Shown here piece by piece: positions 1-11,174 of a stretch of DNA of 64,000 nucleotides. The DNA is taken from contig JAXLQP010000003.1 of assembly GCA_046331565.1 (NCBI GenBank), positions 1 through 64,000 of the forward strand. Direction: 5' to 3'. The notes under the pieces are model-generated. The model did no database searches and was not told where the DNA came from. It worked only from the letters and a program-made list of their open reading frames with translations. Source of the DNA: DASRDU01 sp046331565. Its GTDB lineage: Bacteria; Acidobacteriota; Blastocatellia; RBC074. Position 1 is the stretch's first letter, and every line of letters begins with the position of its first letter. A program made the position numbers and the translations under genes.

Positions 1-18
1 AGGGTAAGATTTCCACGC

Positions 19-3000
19 GTTTCAATTCCACATTGGTTCGATCAAGGCTTCAGCGTCAGAGGTTCCGTAGTCATCACACAGTCTGGTTTCAATTCCACAT
101 TGGTTCGATCAAGGCTGGTGGGGTTGTGCCTGCCCGGAAGTGGGCTACTGGGTTTCAATTCCACATTGGTTCGATCAAGGCGAGACAGCCCGTGCGCTCG
201 CGGAAATATCCGGCATGGTTTCAATTCCACATTGGTTCGATCAAGGCCAGCAGCGAGCTTGGCGACATGGCCGCCAATGTCTTGTTTCAATTCCACATTG
301 GTTCGATCAAGGCATGATTACCGCACGGCGGCGGCGCAGATTGGGAACTAGTTTCAATTCCACATTGGTTCGATCAAGGCGTTCCTGAGCCGCGTCATCA
401 ACCGCGTGGAAGAGAAGTTTCAATTCCACATTGGTTCGATCAAGGCGAATATCCTCAAGCGAATTGCCGTCACGCTGAATGTGTTTCAATTCCACATTGG
501 TTCGATCAAGGCTGTCAGGGTGCTTGATGACGGCAGCAATGTTATTTTCGTTTCAATTCCACATTGGTTCGATCAAGGCACCGGCACGGCCACCCTGTCG
601 GGCGCAGGCGTGTTTCGTTTCAATTCCACATTGGTTCGATCAAGGCAAAACGTCGCCCGGCGTGAGCCAGATGTAATTGCCGTTTCAATTCCACATTGGT
701 TCGATCAAGGCCGCAAGCTGGGCGAGTACCGCTTTCGCCAGGGTGCGGTTTCAATTCCACATTGGTTCGATCAAGGCGAGCTGGGCAATTTTAGGACGGC
801 GCACTGATGAGGAGTTTCAATTCCACATTGGTTCGATCAAGGCCTGGTACCTCAAGGGAGGCTTGCATATTCCTGTTCGTTTCAATTCCACATTGGTTCG
901 ATCAAGGCCGCTTGCGCGGTATCTGCCAGCTTGCGCCCTTGCAGGTTTCAATTCCACATTGGTTCGATCAAGGCCCGGGGCAGCGGCCCGCGCGCTGCCC
1001 GAATTAAGAAGTTTCAATTCCACATTGGTTCGATCAAGGCTCAAGCTGAAATTCGAGGCGCCGCTGGCATTCATTCGTTTCAATTCCACATTGGTTCGAT
1101 CAAGGCCAATGTCGGTAACAGCAGCGCGGGCGTTGCCAATCGGTTTCAATTCCACATTGGTTCGATCAAGGCCGACGCTCGCCCAGGCCAATGAAAAGCT
1201 GCTGCCTGGTTTCAATTCCACATTGGTTCGATCAAGGCTCGCTGAATCCTGATACCAGACCTGGTAGTAACTCTGGTTTCAATTCCACATTGGTTCGATC
1301 AAGGCCTGCCGCCCGGATAATGCACCGTTGCGGGACGCGCATGTTTCAATTCCACATTGGTTCGATCAAGGCGTCCGACCAGGCGGCTTTTGATAACACC
1401 TATGCAGGTTTCAATTCCACATTGGTTCGATCAAGGCCCCCTGTCCCTGGTGGCTCTCAATTCGGCCTGCGCAGTTTCAATTCCACATTGGTTCGATCAA
1501 GGCTTGTCCTGCTTTACCAGTATTGGAGCGTATTGCCAGGTTTCAATTCCACATTGGTTCGATCAAGGCTAGCGTCATTGATCAGCCCGTCCACGCCGAT
1601 GCTGTGTTTCAATTCCACATTGGTTCGATCAAGGCCGGATCAGCGGGCGGCGAGTTGTCGTCTTCAAAGCGTTTCAATTCCACATTGGTTCGATCAAGGC
1701 GCGGGCAGGGGCGGCACTGGCCATTTCAGAAATAAGGTTTCAATTCCACATTGGTTCGATCAAGGCGTGATGGGCGGCAGTCAGGTCAGTCTGGGCAACG
1801 GCGTTTCAATTCCACATTGGTTCGATCAAGGCTGTGCGCGATGCGCTGGGGCTTGTGGCTCTGCATCGTTTCAATTCCACATTGGTTCGATCAAGGCCCA
1901 GCCGCCCTTTTTCTGTTTGCCCTGCTGGTAGGTAGTTTCAATTCCACATTGGTTCGATCAAGGCTCTGCCGGACGTGATGCCGCCTTCAGGCGGATGGTG
2001 TTTCAATTCCACATTGGTTCGATCAAGGCTCTACCGCATCAGTCCGGCAGGATGTAGCGGACATGAGTTTCAATTCCACATTGGTTCGATCAAGGCCACA
2101 TGGGCAACGCATTGTCATGAAGACTATGTAAAGTTTCAATTCCACATTGGTTCGATCAAGGCCCGTGCGCAGCAGGGCGTAGAAGTTTTCGAGAAATTGT
2201 TTCAATTCCACATTGGTTCGATCAAGGCTCTTCATTGTCTTCCTGGCCGGTAGCTTCCGCCACCGTTTCAATTCCACATTGGTTCGATCAAGGCCCGACC
2301 GCGTAAGCGTCGGTTTCGCCGTACCATTTGAGTTTCAATTCCACATTGGTTCGATCAAGGCCCGGCCAATCCGTTCGATGAGCGCGCGGTCACGCGACGT
2401 TTCAATTCCACATTGGTTCGATCAAGGCGCGCTCATTGAGCCGCGCGTTGCGGATGAGCAGTTCGGTTTCAATTCCACATTGGTTCGATCAAGGCGAGAC
2501 ATTGGAATGACCCATCAGGGCCTGAACAACCGTTTCAATTCCACATTGGTTCGATCAAGGCGAAACTGATTTCGCTGCGGCTCGTGGTCACGACAGAGTT
2601 TCAATTCCACATTGGTTCGATCAAGGCCATGACGTTGCCCCTTTCAGCGCAGCGCTTCCAGGTTTCAATTCCACATTGGTTCGATCAAGGCCCTTCGAGC
2701 AACTGCTCAGAACCGTGACGGATTTCCGTTTCAATTCCACATTGGTTCGATCAAGGCGCTGGCCCTCCGATTTCTGATCCGGCTGGCGTAAGAGTTTCAA
2801 TTCCACATTGGTTCGATCAAGGCAACGCGTTCAGTGTTGTGCAATCACCTCTCTCCGTCGTTTCAATTCCACATTGGTTCGATCAAGGCAAGAGCTTGGC
2901 TCGTTGCAGTATGAGCTTGAATACAGTTTCAATTCCACATTGGTTCGATCAAGGCGCTGACCGACTGCGACCCGCACTTCTGGCAGGTCTGGTTTCAATT

Positions 3001-6000
3001 CCACATTGGTTCGATCAAGGCGGAGCTGGATTACAACAATAACCCCCTGGCCGATGAGTTTCAATTCCACATTGGTTCGATCAAGGCGCCTCAAACCGAC
3101 CTGTTTCAACATCAAGGTCAGAAGTTTCAATTCCACATTGGTTCGATCAAGGCTATGACCCCCATACCAGTTATTCATCTGCAACATTAGTTTCAATTCC
3201 ACATTGGTTCGATCAAGGCGTCCTCGTCTCGCGTCACCTGCCCCGGCATCGCAGACGTTTCAATTCCACATTGGTTCGATCAAGGCCGGAAATGAACCAG
3301 ACACCCTTTACCATCACTCCCAAGTTTCAATTCCACATTGGTTCGATCAAGGCAATCGAACCTGAACCGGATGCCAGCCATCTGCTGGGTTTCAATTCCA
3401 CATTGGTTCGATCAAGGCCCGGTCACGCGACACGGATGGCAATCAACGCTCCACCGTTTCAATTCCACATTGGTTCGATCAAGGCGCCATTTCGGTAATG
3501 GCTTCGTCGAGTTCGCGTTCGGGTTTCAATTCCACATTGGTTCGATCAAGGCTCGAATCGGCTCAGGACGACAGAATTGATGTTGTGAGTTTCAATTCCA
3601 CATTGGTTCGATCAAGGCCTGGCGTGGCTGCCTCCGAGGTGCGTCCTCGATCCTGGTTTCAATTCCACATTGGTTCGATCAAGGCCCAATTGTTCGGCGC
3701 GCAATCGCTGTGCTGCGCCCGGTTTCAATTCCACATTGGTTCGATCAAGGCCCTGTTTGTCGCGGTGCGGGACGATGAAGTTGTCAAGTTTCAATTCCAC
3801 ATTGGTTCGATCAAGGCCTCCGGCGTTGGGCGGCTGGCGGGTCGCTGTTCATAGTTTCAATTCCACATTGGTTCGATCAAGGCGGCCGCACTGGATTGCG
3901 GTGCGGCTCAGGCGCACGAGTTTCAATTCCACATTGGTTCGATCAAGGCTGGAGGTTTCCCGTTCCGCAATCCGGGATCTGTTTGCGTTTCAATTCCACA
4001 TTGGTTCGATCAAGGCCGTCGTCAACAGGTAGAGGTTGCGGGAACTTCGACGGTTTCAATTCCACATTGGTTCGATCAAGGCTTGCGTGTGAGCGAACCA
4101 GTGCGGTGAGGAAAAATGGTTTCAATTCCACATTGGTTCGATCAAGGCCGCGCAGCACTCTGTTGTGGGCGCGGGCCATTTTGTGTTTCAATTCCACATT
4201 GGTTCGATCAAGGCATGGCTTTACGCATCCGACAGTGGCTTACCTGCTGAGTTTCAATTCCACATTGGTTCGATCAAGGCGGCGTTAACTTCATAGACCT
4301 TCGCGCCCGTGCTGTTGGTTTCAATTCCACATTGGTTCGATCAAGGCTGCTCTATGAAGGCGACGATTGACAAAGAAACGCTGGTTTCAATTCCACATTG
4401 GTTCGATCAAGGCCGAGGCAGTTGCCCGCGTGGGGGTTTGGTGAATACCGTTTCAATTCCACATTGGTTCGATCAAGGCCGTCATCTGCACGCGCACAGC
4501 ACGGGCCGCGACATCAGTTTCAATTCCACATTGGTTCGATCAAGGCTTCGCCCGACGGCGCGCGCCTGCTGGAAGAGATCGAAGTTTCAATTCCACATTG
4601 GTTCGATCAAGGCATTGTACTGCCCGGATTGCGATACCTGCCCTGAATGGTTTCAATTCCACATTGGTTCGATCAAGGCCAGCGAGGGCAGCGTGTCCTC
4701 GACGCTTGAGCGTCGTTTCAATTCCACATTGGTTCGATCAAGGCCAATGATTTTTCCTGAGAAAGACCGGCCCGGAAAACGTTTCAATTCCACATTGGTT
4801 CGATCAAGGCCCCGGCCCGGCGTACTGCCACCGACGCATGGCTTCGTTTCAATTCCACATTGGTTCGATCAAGGCGTCAACGCGGTCAGCGACCCGAAGG
4901 CCGCAGACGCAGTTTCAATTCCACATTGGTTCGATCAAGGCCCCACTCACCGCAAGCGCAGTCAATTGAGTAGTCAAGTTTCAATTCCACATTGGTTCGA
5001 TCAAGGCCATGATCGTGGCCATCGTTTCGCACAAGGGAGGCGTGTTTCAATTCCACATTGGTTCGATCAAGGCGTTGACTGGTTCCTTCACGGGAACCGG
5101 AATCAACTGGTTTCAATTCCACATTGGTTCGATCAAGGCAACGGCGCGGACTGGTTTTCTCTGATTTAATAGACCGTTTCAATTCCACATTGGTTCGATC
5201 AAGGCCCCGTCGCTCCAGGCATCGGCGCGGACGATAGCCTGGTTTCAATTCCACATTGGTTCGATCAAGGCTTCCCCCGCCTCTCGGCTGAAGATGCCAA
5301 GCAGCTTGGTTTCAATTCCACATTGGTTCGATCAAGGCTGTTGGTGTTGTCTGACATACGATGACCCTTCCTGCGTTTCAATTCCACATTGGTTCGATCA
5401 AGGCTTCCGTTTTCGATCAGATACCGGGCCGTCTGGTCGTGTTTCAATTCCACATTGGTTCGATCAAGGCTCGGGCTGGCGGGCATTTCAGCCGGCGCCG
5501 GGATCGGTTTCAATTCCACATTGGTTCGATCAAGGCCGCCGGGACGCATTACCGCATTGCCAGCGCAAAGCACGTTTCAATTCCACATTGGTTCGATCAA
5601 GGCCGGCGAAATCCTCGCGCGTGCCGCCGGAGAGAGCGTGTTTCAATTCCACATTGGTTCGATCAAGGCTGATCGCTCCAGGTCAGCACCTGAAGGTTCG
5701 ATGGCGTTTCAATTCCACATTGGTTCGATCAAGGCTTCAGGAATTTCGTGCGGGAGCTTCAGGATCAGTCAGGTTTCAATTCCACATTGGTTCGATCAAG
5801 GCCGGCGCAAGTCGTTCGCCAAGTTTGAAGTCAAGCCAAGTTTCAATTCCACATTGGTTCGATCAAGGCCTGGTTATTTGTCCCCTTCCGGTGACTGGTT
5901 GAATGGTTTCAATTCCACATTGGTTCGATCAAGGCTTCACCGGCACGGGATTGCCTCTCTTTTTTGTGCCAGGTTTCAATTCCACATTGGTTCGATCAAG

Positions 6001-8905
6001 GCCTCTCCTTCGTGTTTGCCCTTGCTCTGCCCTGTCTCGTTTCAATTCCACATTGGTTCGATCAAGGCAGAGACAGGGCGTTGATCCGCGAGGATTCGGC
6101 TTCAGTTTCAATTCCACATTGGTTCGATCAAGGCTTTAAGGTCAGGGAAGCCCGCATCAGGGCGCATGAGGTTTCAATTCCACATTGGTTCGATCAAGGC
6201 AAAACCGTCAGCCCGGACACGCTGATGGCTGAAGAAGTTTCAATTCCACATTGGTTCGATCAAGGCCGGTTCGCTGACGCGAGCCAGCATCGGCGGCAGA
6301 TGAGTTTCAATTCCACATTGGTTCGATCAAGGCCCCGCGCAGGGGTGAACCCCCCGAACCCCCCGTCAAAGTTTCAATTCCACATTGGTTCGATCAAGGC
6401 CCGATGTTGCAGGCCGGATTTTGCGCCGCGAATTTCCGTTTCAATTCCACATTGGTTCGATCAAGGCATCAGTGTCTGCACCTCGTTGATCAGATCGCGC
6501 TTTGGTTTCAATTCCACATTGGTTCGATCAAGGCTTGCTCGCAGCAGTAACCTTCAGCCGTCGCGTAAAGGTTTCAATTCCACATTGGTTCGATCAAGGC
6601 CGCCCGGCGAAGTAAAAAGCAGTTGCCGCAGTTTTCGTTTCAATTCCACATTGGTTCGATCAAGGCTAAAATCCTTCCCCCTGACCAGTTCGGCATAATC
6701 AAGTTTCAATTCCACATTGGTTCGATCAAGGCTGGCGGCGGGTGTTTTCATTGTGACTCCGGTACTTGTTTCAATTCCACATTGGTTCGATCAAGGCCCC
6801 ATCGTGAGGGCCAGATGCAGGATCGGCAGTTCAGTTTCAATTCCACATTGGTTCGATCAAGGCGCCGTTGTGAAGACGGTTGCGGCGTCCTTCTCGATTG
6901 TTTCAATTCCACATTGGTTCGATCAAGGCGCGTGGGAGCGCTGGGGGCATTGGAACGGCGCATTCGTTTCAATTCCACATTGGTTCGATCAAGGCGAAGA
7001 AGCTGCGCTTCGCATCAGGGTTTTCTGTTGTGTTTCAATTCCACATTGGTTCGATCAAGGCTGAGCGCAAGTGGATCGCCTTTGCCCGACGCTACAAGTT
7101 TCAATTCCACATTGGTTCGATCAAGGCCTGGTGTCGGAGCCGGTTTGACAGGCAGGTCAGACACGTTTCAATTCCACATTGGTTCGATCAAGGCCCGGGA
7201 TCACGATTAAGTTTGTGAACGGTGACAAGCGTTTCAATTCCACATTGGTTCGATCAAGGCTAAAGAACAAAGGGGCTGGCTGAGTCGGCTGCATGCGTTT
7301 CAATTCCACATTGGTTCGATCAAGGCTTTGCCTGTATGTTGTGTTCCAGTTGTGCTGGAAATCGTTTCAATTCCACATTGGTTCGATCAAGGCCTTTTTG
7401 CAAAGCCTCCCAATATTGCGAATTGAAGAGTTTCAATTCCACATTGGTTCGATCAAGGCACCAGCCGACCGGAGAAAAACCAATGAATCCAAATTCGTTT
7501 CAATTCCACATTGGTTCGATCAAGGCCGTCCCGGTGATCGTTTTGCCGCAGTCCGTGTGTGGTTTCAATTCCACATTGGTTCGATCAAGGCTCGAGTTGT
7601 TGAGCAGCTTGTTGATCGTCCCGGAATGTTTCAATTCCACATTGGTTCGATCAAGGCACAGCCTCGACAGGAACGGCCCGGCGGGCGTCAGAAGTTTCAA
7701 TTCCACATTGGTTCGATCAAGGCTCCTGTGCGCAGGCAGCAGCTTTCCCGCTTTGATCGTTTCAATTCCACATTGGTTCGATCAAGGCCGAAAGCGTGAT
7801 CTTGCCTTTGACGACGTGGATGCGTTTCAATTCCACATTGGTTCGATCAAGGCCCTGTGCGTCAGGGACAAAGCCCCTCGCTTTAGCGAGTTTCAATTCC
7901 ACATTGGTTCGATCAAGGCGCGGCGTCACAATTCACTGCCACGCCTGCAACGGAGTTTCAATTCCACATTGGTTCGATCAAGGCCTGTGGCCTGCGCCCT
8001 GCCCGACTTCAAGATTTTTTGTTTCAATTCCACATTGGTTCGATCAAGGCATCGCCAGGCTGCCCAAAGTGGCTATTGCACAGGCCCGTTTCAATTCCAC
8101 ATTGGTTCGATCAAGGCCGCCGCCGCAAAGACCACGATCACGTAAGCTTATCGCCTTTCAGGTTTCAATTCCACATTGGTTCGATCAAGACATCGGCGCG
8201 ACCGTCGCCGGTCACGCGCCGCTCCACCGTTTCAATTCCACATTGGTTCGATCAAGGCCGCACCTGCTGCGGCAGACCTTGAAGGTCGCTAACGGTTTCA
8301 ATTCCACATTGGTTCGATCAGGCGAGGCCGAAACTGACCTGATTTACCGTAAAGGTCAGGTTTAATTCCACATTGGTTCGATCAAGGCGGGTGATCAATT
8401 ACTGTTTCAATGACTGCTTCCTGCGTTTCAATTCCACATTGGTTCGGTAGGGGCTTGACGTGGAGCGACATTTGCTGGGATACTCCGCGGTTCAATTCCA
8501 CATTGGTTCGATCAAGGCACAGCAGTTTCCTGGATAATACGGGCTACAACGCTTTCGGATTGAATTCACATTGGTTCGATCAAGGCACGCCTGCTCCTGA
8601 TTGATTTCACCGGCTGGCTGTGGTTTCAATTCATTGGTTCGATCAAGGCAGGGGCCGTTTTGGGTGTCTGACTGGTCTGGAAGCGGGTTTCAATTCCACA
8701 TTGGTTCGATCAAGGCGGCATCGCGGGCCTTCACTGCGTCTGACCAGTCAGGTTTCAATTCCATTGGTTCGATCAAGGCCGCTGGTCACGCCGGACACAT
8801 AACCGAGTTCAGTGTGTTTCAATTCATTGGTTCGATCAGGCGCATGAACGCATCAACCGCAAGACAACTGATTTAAGTTCAATTCCACATTGGTTTGATC
8901 AAGGC
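19..8905 (-). CRISPR. Type I-B CRISPR array, 135 repeats, open at left edge
   Basis: A 30-bp direct repeat, on the plus strand starting GTTTCAATTCC and ending GATCAAGGC, recurs every 64-67 bp. I counted 135 copies by eye: the first at 19-48, the last at 8877-8905. Copies 1-123 look identical. Spacers are mostly 35-37 nt and all look different. The first 18 bases of the window are probably the tail of another spacer, so the array extends leftward. Read on the minus strand the repeat ends in ATTGAAAC, the usual 8-nt 5' handle of processed type I-A/I-B crRNAs, so crRNAs are probably made from the minus strand, the strand of the cas genes. The repeat can form only a short CCA/TGG hairpin. The array lies directly downstream of cas2. 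Damage at the cas2 end conflicts with this polarity (see findings). Confidence 0.98.
8162..8905 (-). repeat. Block of degenerate CRISPR repeats at the cas2 end
   Basis: Of the last 12 repeats (starts 8162, 8229, 8295, 8360, 8425, 8490, 8558, 8623, 8687, 8752, 8816, 8877) only those at 8229 and 8687 are perfect. Changes include a G-to-A near the end (8162), one-base deletions (8295, 8360, 8490), four substitutions in the last third (8425), a rearranged start (8558), loss of CCA in the middle (8623 and 8816), loss of two bases (8752), an extra A deletion (8816), and a truncated start with a C-to-T change (8877). Spacers in this block remain 35-39 nt long. A 44-nt spacer (8118-8161) sits exactly at the border with the perfect block. 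Confidence 0.93.
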
Positions 8906-9156
8906 ACCCGGAGGCAGGGGCTGGGTGGCGCTGATTTTCAAAGACATAGGGGGACTCTGATGGTCAGATTTCTGGTTCCGAAGTCGTCGGGTGGCGATAA
9001 TGCAAAATCTCCGGCAGGCTGACGACGCAGCGCAAGCTTTTGCGTTTACCCGACATCGCGGCCCTGACGGCGCTGCTTATCAACGATCCGGGGCGTCAGT
9101 CCATAATCATTCGGGACGGGCTGACGACCAGGATTATGCCGGATGACGGCGGCACT
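8906..9156. other. Flank between array and cas2
   Basis: About 250 bp without a convincing gene. If crRNAs are made from the minus strand this should be the leader, but it is GC-rich with no long A/T tracts, and I see no good promoter pair facing the array. Two nine-base GCTGACGAC copies (about 9018 and 9119) are the only internal repeat noticed. It may be a decayed leader or simply the trailer flank. Confidence 0.5.
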
Positions 9157-9420
9157 TTACAGCAGATTGCTGGTTTCGCCGCGTTCGAGGCCGATCACTT
9201 CGCGGGCGAGCCAGCGGGCTTCGCGGGCGGTAAAGAGCAGGACGGAATCATACTCCTTGTCCACCAGGCGGCTCAGTCCGGCTTTGACGGTTTCGATCTG
9301 CGCTTCGGTCAGTTCGCCTTCAAAGACTGAATTCTGTACCCAGTGCAGATGGCGCTTCAGGAATTTATGCACCTTCGTCACCCGGTCAACTTCCACATCA
9401 TAAACGATCAGGACGTACAT
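9157..9420 (-). CDS. cas2: CRISPR-associated endoribonuclease Cas2
   Basis: An 87-residue Cas2, the small dimeric partner of Cas1 in spacer integration. The start is placed at the ATG giving MYVLIVYDVEVDRV, the typical first beta strand with the conserved Asp (YDVEVDR). A longer reading from 9438 would add six unlikely residues. The middle has the family-typical HWVQNSVFEGELT segment, in which an aromatic and a short acidic strand follow the first helix. It is the last gene of the minus-strand cas operon, 27 bp after cas1, with a GGAG about 12 nt before the start. The array begins about 250 bp further on. Length and composition are normal for type I-B Cas2. Confidence 0.96.
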   Translation of the reverse strand: MYVLIVYDVEVDRVTKVHKFLKRHLHWVQNSVFEGELTEAQIETVKAGLSRLVDKEYDSVLLFTAREARWLAREVIGLERGETSNLL

Positions 9421-9447
9421 ACAGGTCGCTCCGCACAAGCTGCATTA

Positions 9448-10647
9448 TTACCACCACGCTCTGAACCCGACATAAGGTTCATCGTTCAGCAGGTGCTTCA
9501 CCAGTTTGTAACACTCCAGCCGGATCAGGCGTTCGTAACTGACTTTGCGTTTCAACCGCCGATGCTCAATCGTGGTCTGCAAACGTGCGTCCCATTCCTT
9601 CAGCACTGTCTTGCGGCCTGCATCCTTCAGGTAACAGCAGTTCAGATCCTGCGCGAAGTCGCGTTCGCTGAGCATCCGGTTGTTGAGCATTTTGAAAATC
9701 AGCCGGTCGGCCAGCAGCGGCTTGAAGACTTCGGCCAGATCCAGCGCGAGCGAAAAACGCCTGACGCCGGGTTCGTGCAGAAAGCTGATCGTCGGATCAA
9801 GCTGTGACCGGTAAAGCTGCGTCAGGCACGATGAATAAACCAGCCCGTTGGCATAAGAAATCATCGCGTTGACCAGATTATCGGGCGGGCGTTTCGTGCG
9901 TTTCGTAAATTCAAACCGCTCGCGCAGGATTTTATTGAAGCCCTGATAATAGGCCGCCCGCGCCCGGCCTTCGCAACCCATCAGTTCGGCCACGTCCCTG
10001 ACCGATTCAAGCCGCAGCATCTCGGCCTGCACCGTTTCGGTTTCAGCCTGCAATTCAATGCCGCGCGTGCCGTAATAACGCAGGTTGCGCAGAATGTTGT
10101 GCATCGCCGCCGCAATGAATTCGCGCGCGATTTTCAGCCGCAGCCGCCGGTTCGAGTAATGCCGCACCTGCCGCACCGTCAGATACCCGGCCTGCAGGTA
10201 TTCGCGCGGATAGAACGACCCGGCATAGAACCCGTAGTAGTTGAAAAAATGCGCGGGAATTTTCTTCTGCCCCAGAAAGACGAGCACGCGCGCATTCAGG
10301 TCAAGCTCACGAAAGACCCAGAGCGCATCAACATCTTCAACCGGAATCACGCGGCGTTCGCTGACTCTGACCGGAGCTTCGTGCTCTTCCTCCATTTCCA
10401 TCATCGCCGCAGCGTCGGCATCAGCTTCATCATCACCTTCCGGGTCAAGCGCCAGATCGCCCATTTCATAATCAGCGACTTCAATCTGAAGATCAGCCTG
10501 CAGCGCATGTGAATCACCAGCCATCGCGCCGCCCTCAGCCTCTGCGTCAGCAGCCGGCTTCTCTTCTTCAGACACCGGCTCAAAAGCCAGCGTATTATCT
10601 TTGCGGCGCAACCGCCCGGAGCGGGTCAGGTAGTAATGACGAGCCAT
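9448..10647 (-). CDS. cas1: CRISPR-associated integrase Cas1 with a large acidic insertion
   Basis: Cas1 of the spacer-integration complex. The ATG at 10647 (399 residues) is preferred over a GTG at 10653 that overlaps the cas4 stop. The N-terminal strands (HYYLTRSGRLRRKDNTLAFE) are followed by an unexpected run of about 75 residues, roughly 24-98, rich in Ala, Glu and Asp and predicted disordered. The normal fold resumes at IPVEDVDALWVF and LGQKKIPAHFFNYYG. The three metal ligands expected of the family are visible: Glu226 (MGCEGRARAAYY), His291 (SFLHEPG) and Asp303 (LALDLAEVFKP). So the enzyme looks intact. Typical type I-B Cas1 is about 330 residues, which this would be without the insert. 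The reading frame is continuous, so the insert is real sequence, not a frameshift. Confidence 0.97.
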   Translation of the reverse strand: MARHYYLTRSGRLRRKDNTLAFEPVSEEEKPAADAEAEGGAMAGDSHALQADLQIEVADYEMGDLALDPEGDDEADADAAAMMEMEEEHEAPVRVSERRVIPVEDVDALWVFRELDLNARVLVFLGQKKIPAHFFNYYGFYAGSFYPREYLQAGYLTVRQVRHYSNRRLRLKIAREFIAAAMHNILRNLRYYGTRGIELQAETETVQAEMLRLESVRDVAELMGCEGRARAAYYQGFNKILRERFEFTKRTKRPPDNLVNAMISYANGLVYSSCLTQLYRSQLDPTISFLHEPGVRRFSLALDLAEVFKPLLADRLIFKMLNNRMLSERDFAQDLNCCYLKDAGRKTVLKEWDARLQTTIEHRRLKRKVSYERLIRLECYKLVKHLLNDEPYVGFRAWW

Positions 10648-10649
10648 AA

Positions 10650-11165
10650 TCACCCCCAGCAGAGTTCAGCATAACTGCACGCCCGGCAGATTTTCATCCA
10701 TTGAATTTCGGGCGGACGCCCGGCGCTGACGATGCGCCGCATTTCGCTGAGCGCCGCCGCCAGTTTCGCTTCCAGTTCCGGCGTCAGCTCAACATTTTTC
10801 GTTTCGCGCAGCTTCGGATAATCAATCTGCCCGCGCAGGTTCTCGACGCCCTTGAGTCTGAGGTAATACAGGTAATAAGCCAGTTGCATCTCGTGCGCCT
10901 CTTCCATTGCCTCAGTCAGCTTGACCTCGTGAATGACGCCATCCTCGCGCCAGTCAAGCACGATTTTGTCGTCAATATTGAGTTCCCGCTTTTTGCGCGC
11001 ATAACTTTCCTGATGCACAAGCCGACCCATCTTCACGCGATCAGACTCCTGCTCCATCTGCACCCCATGCGCAAACCACCAGAGCTTTTTCGGGCAGACG
11101 AAGTAATAGCCGACTTCGGTGCCGGTGAAGGCGGGAAGATCGGCGATGGCTGTTGTGTCACTCAT
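10650..11165 (-). CDS. cas4: CRISPR-associated exonuclease Cas4
   Basis: A 171-residue RecB-family Cas4 that, in characterised systems, trims prespacers and selects those with a PAM. It has the cysteine layout of an iron-sulfur cluster: one Cys near the N-terminus (YFVCPKKLWWF) and three near the C-terminus (KICRACSYAELCW). The nuclease core shows the ExK-type motif in HEVKLT and the QLAYYLYYL helix with its conserved Gln. It starts at an ATG 9 bp after the cas3 stop, and its stop abuts cas1. Its presence with cas1 and cas2 means the whole adaptation module is encoded. Length is normal for the type I-B form. Confidence 0.96.
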   Translation of the reverse strand: MSDTTAIADLPAFTGTEVGYYFVCPKKLWWFAHGVQMEQESDRVKMGRLVHQESYARKKRELNIDDKIVLDWREDGVIHEVKLTEAMEEAHEMQLAYYLYYLRLKGVENLRGQIDYPKLRETKNVELTPELEAKLAAALSEMRRIVSAGRPPEIQWMKICRACSYAELCWG

Positions 11166-11174
11166 GGCTGATCC

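Noticed and set aside
33..8876. Many open frames through the array, up to 286 codons, with periodic peptides such as VSIPHWFDQG and FQFHIGSIKA
   Set aside because: They are translations of the CRISPR repeat. Repeat plus 36-nt spacer is 66 bases, a multiple of three, so frames stay open for several units. No ribosome sites and no protein-like spacers.
8906..9156. Standard CRISPR leader
   Set aside because: Not A/T-rich, no promoter facing the array, and adjacent repeats are damaged. Left as an unexplained flank.
10401..10583. Separate small gene opposite or within the cas1 insertion
   Set aside because: It is a shadow frame; the cas1 frame is continuous on both sides and keeps its conserved residues.
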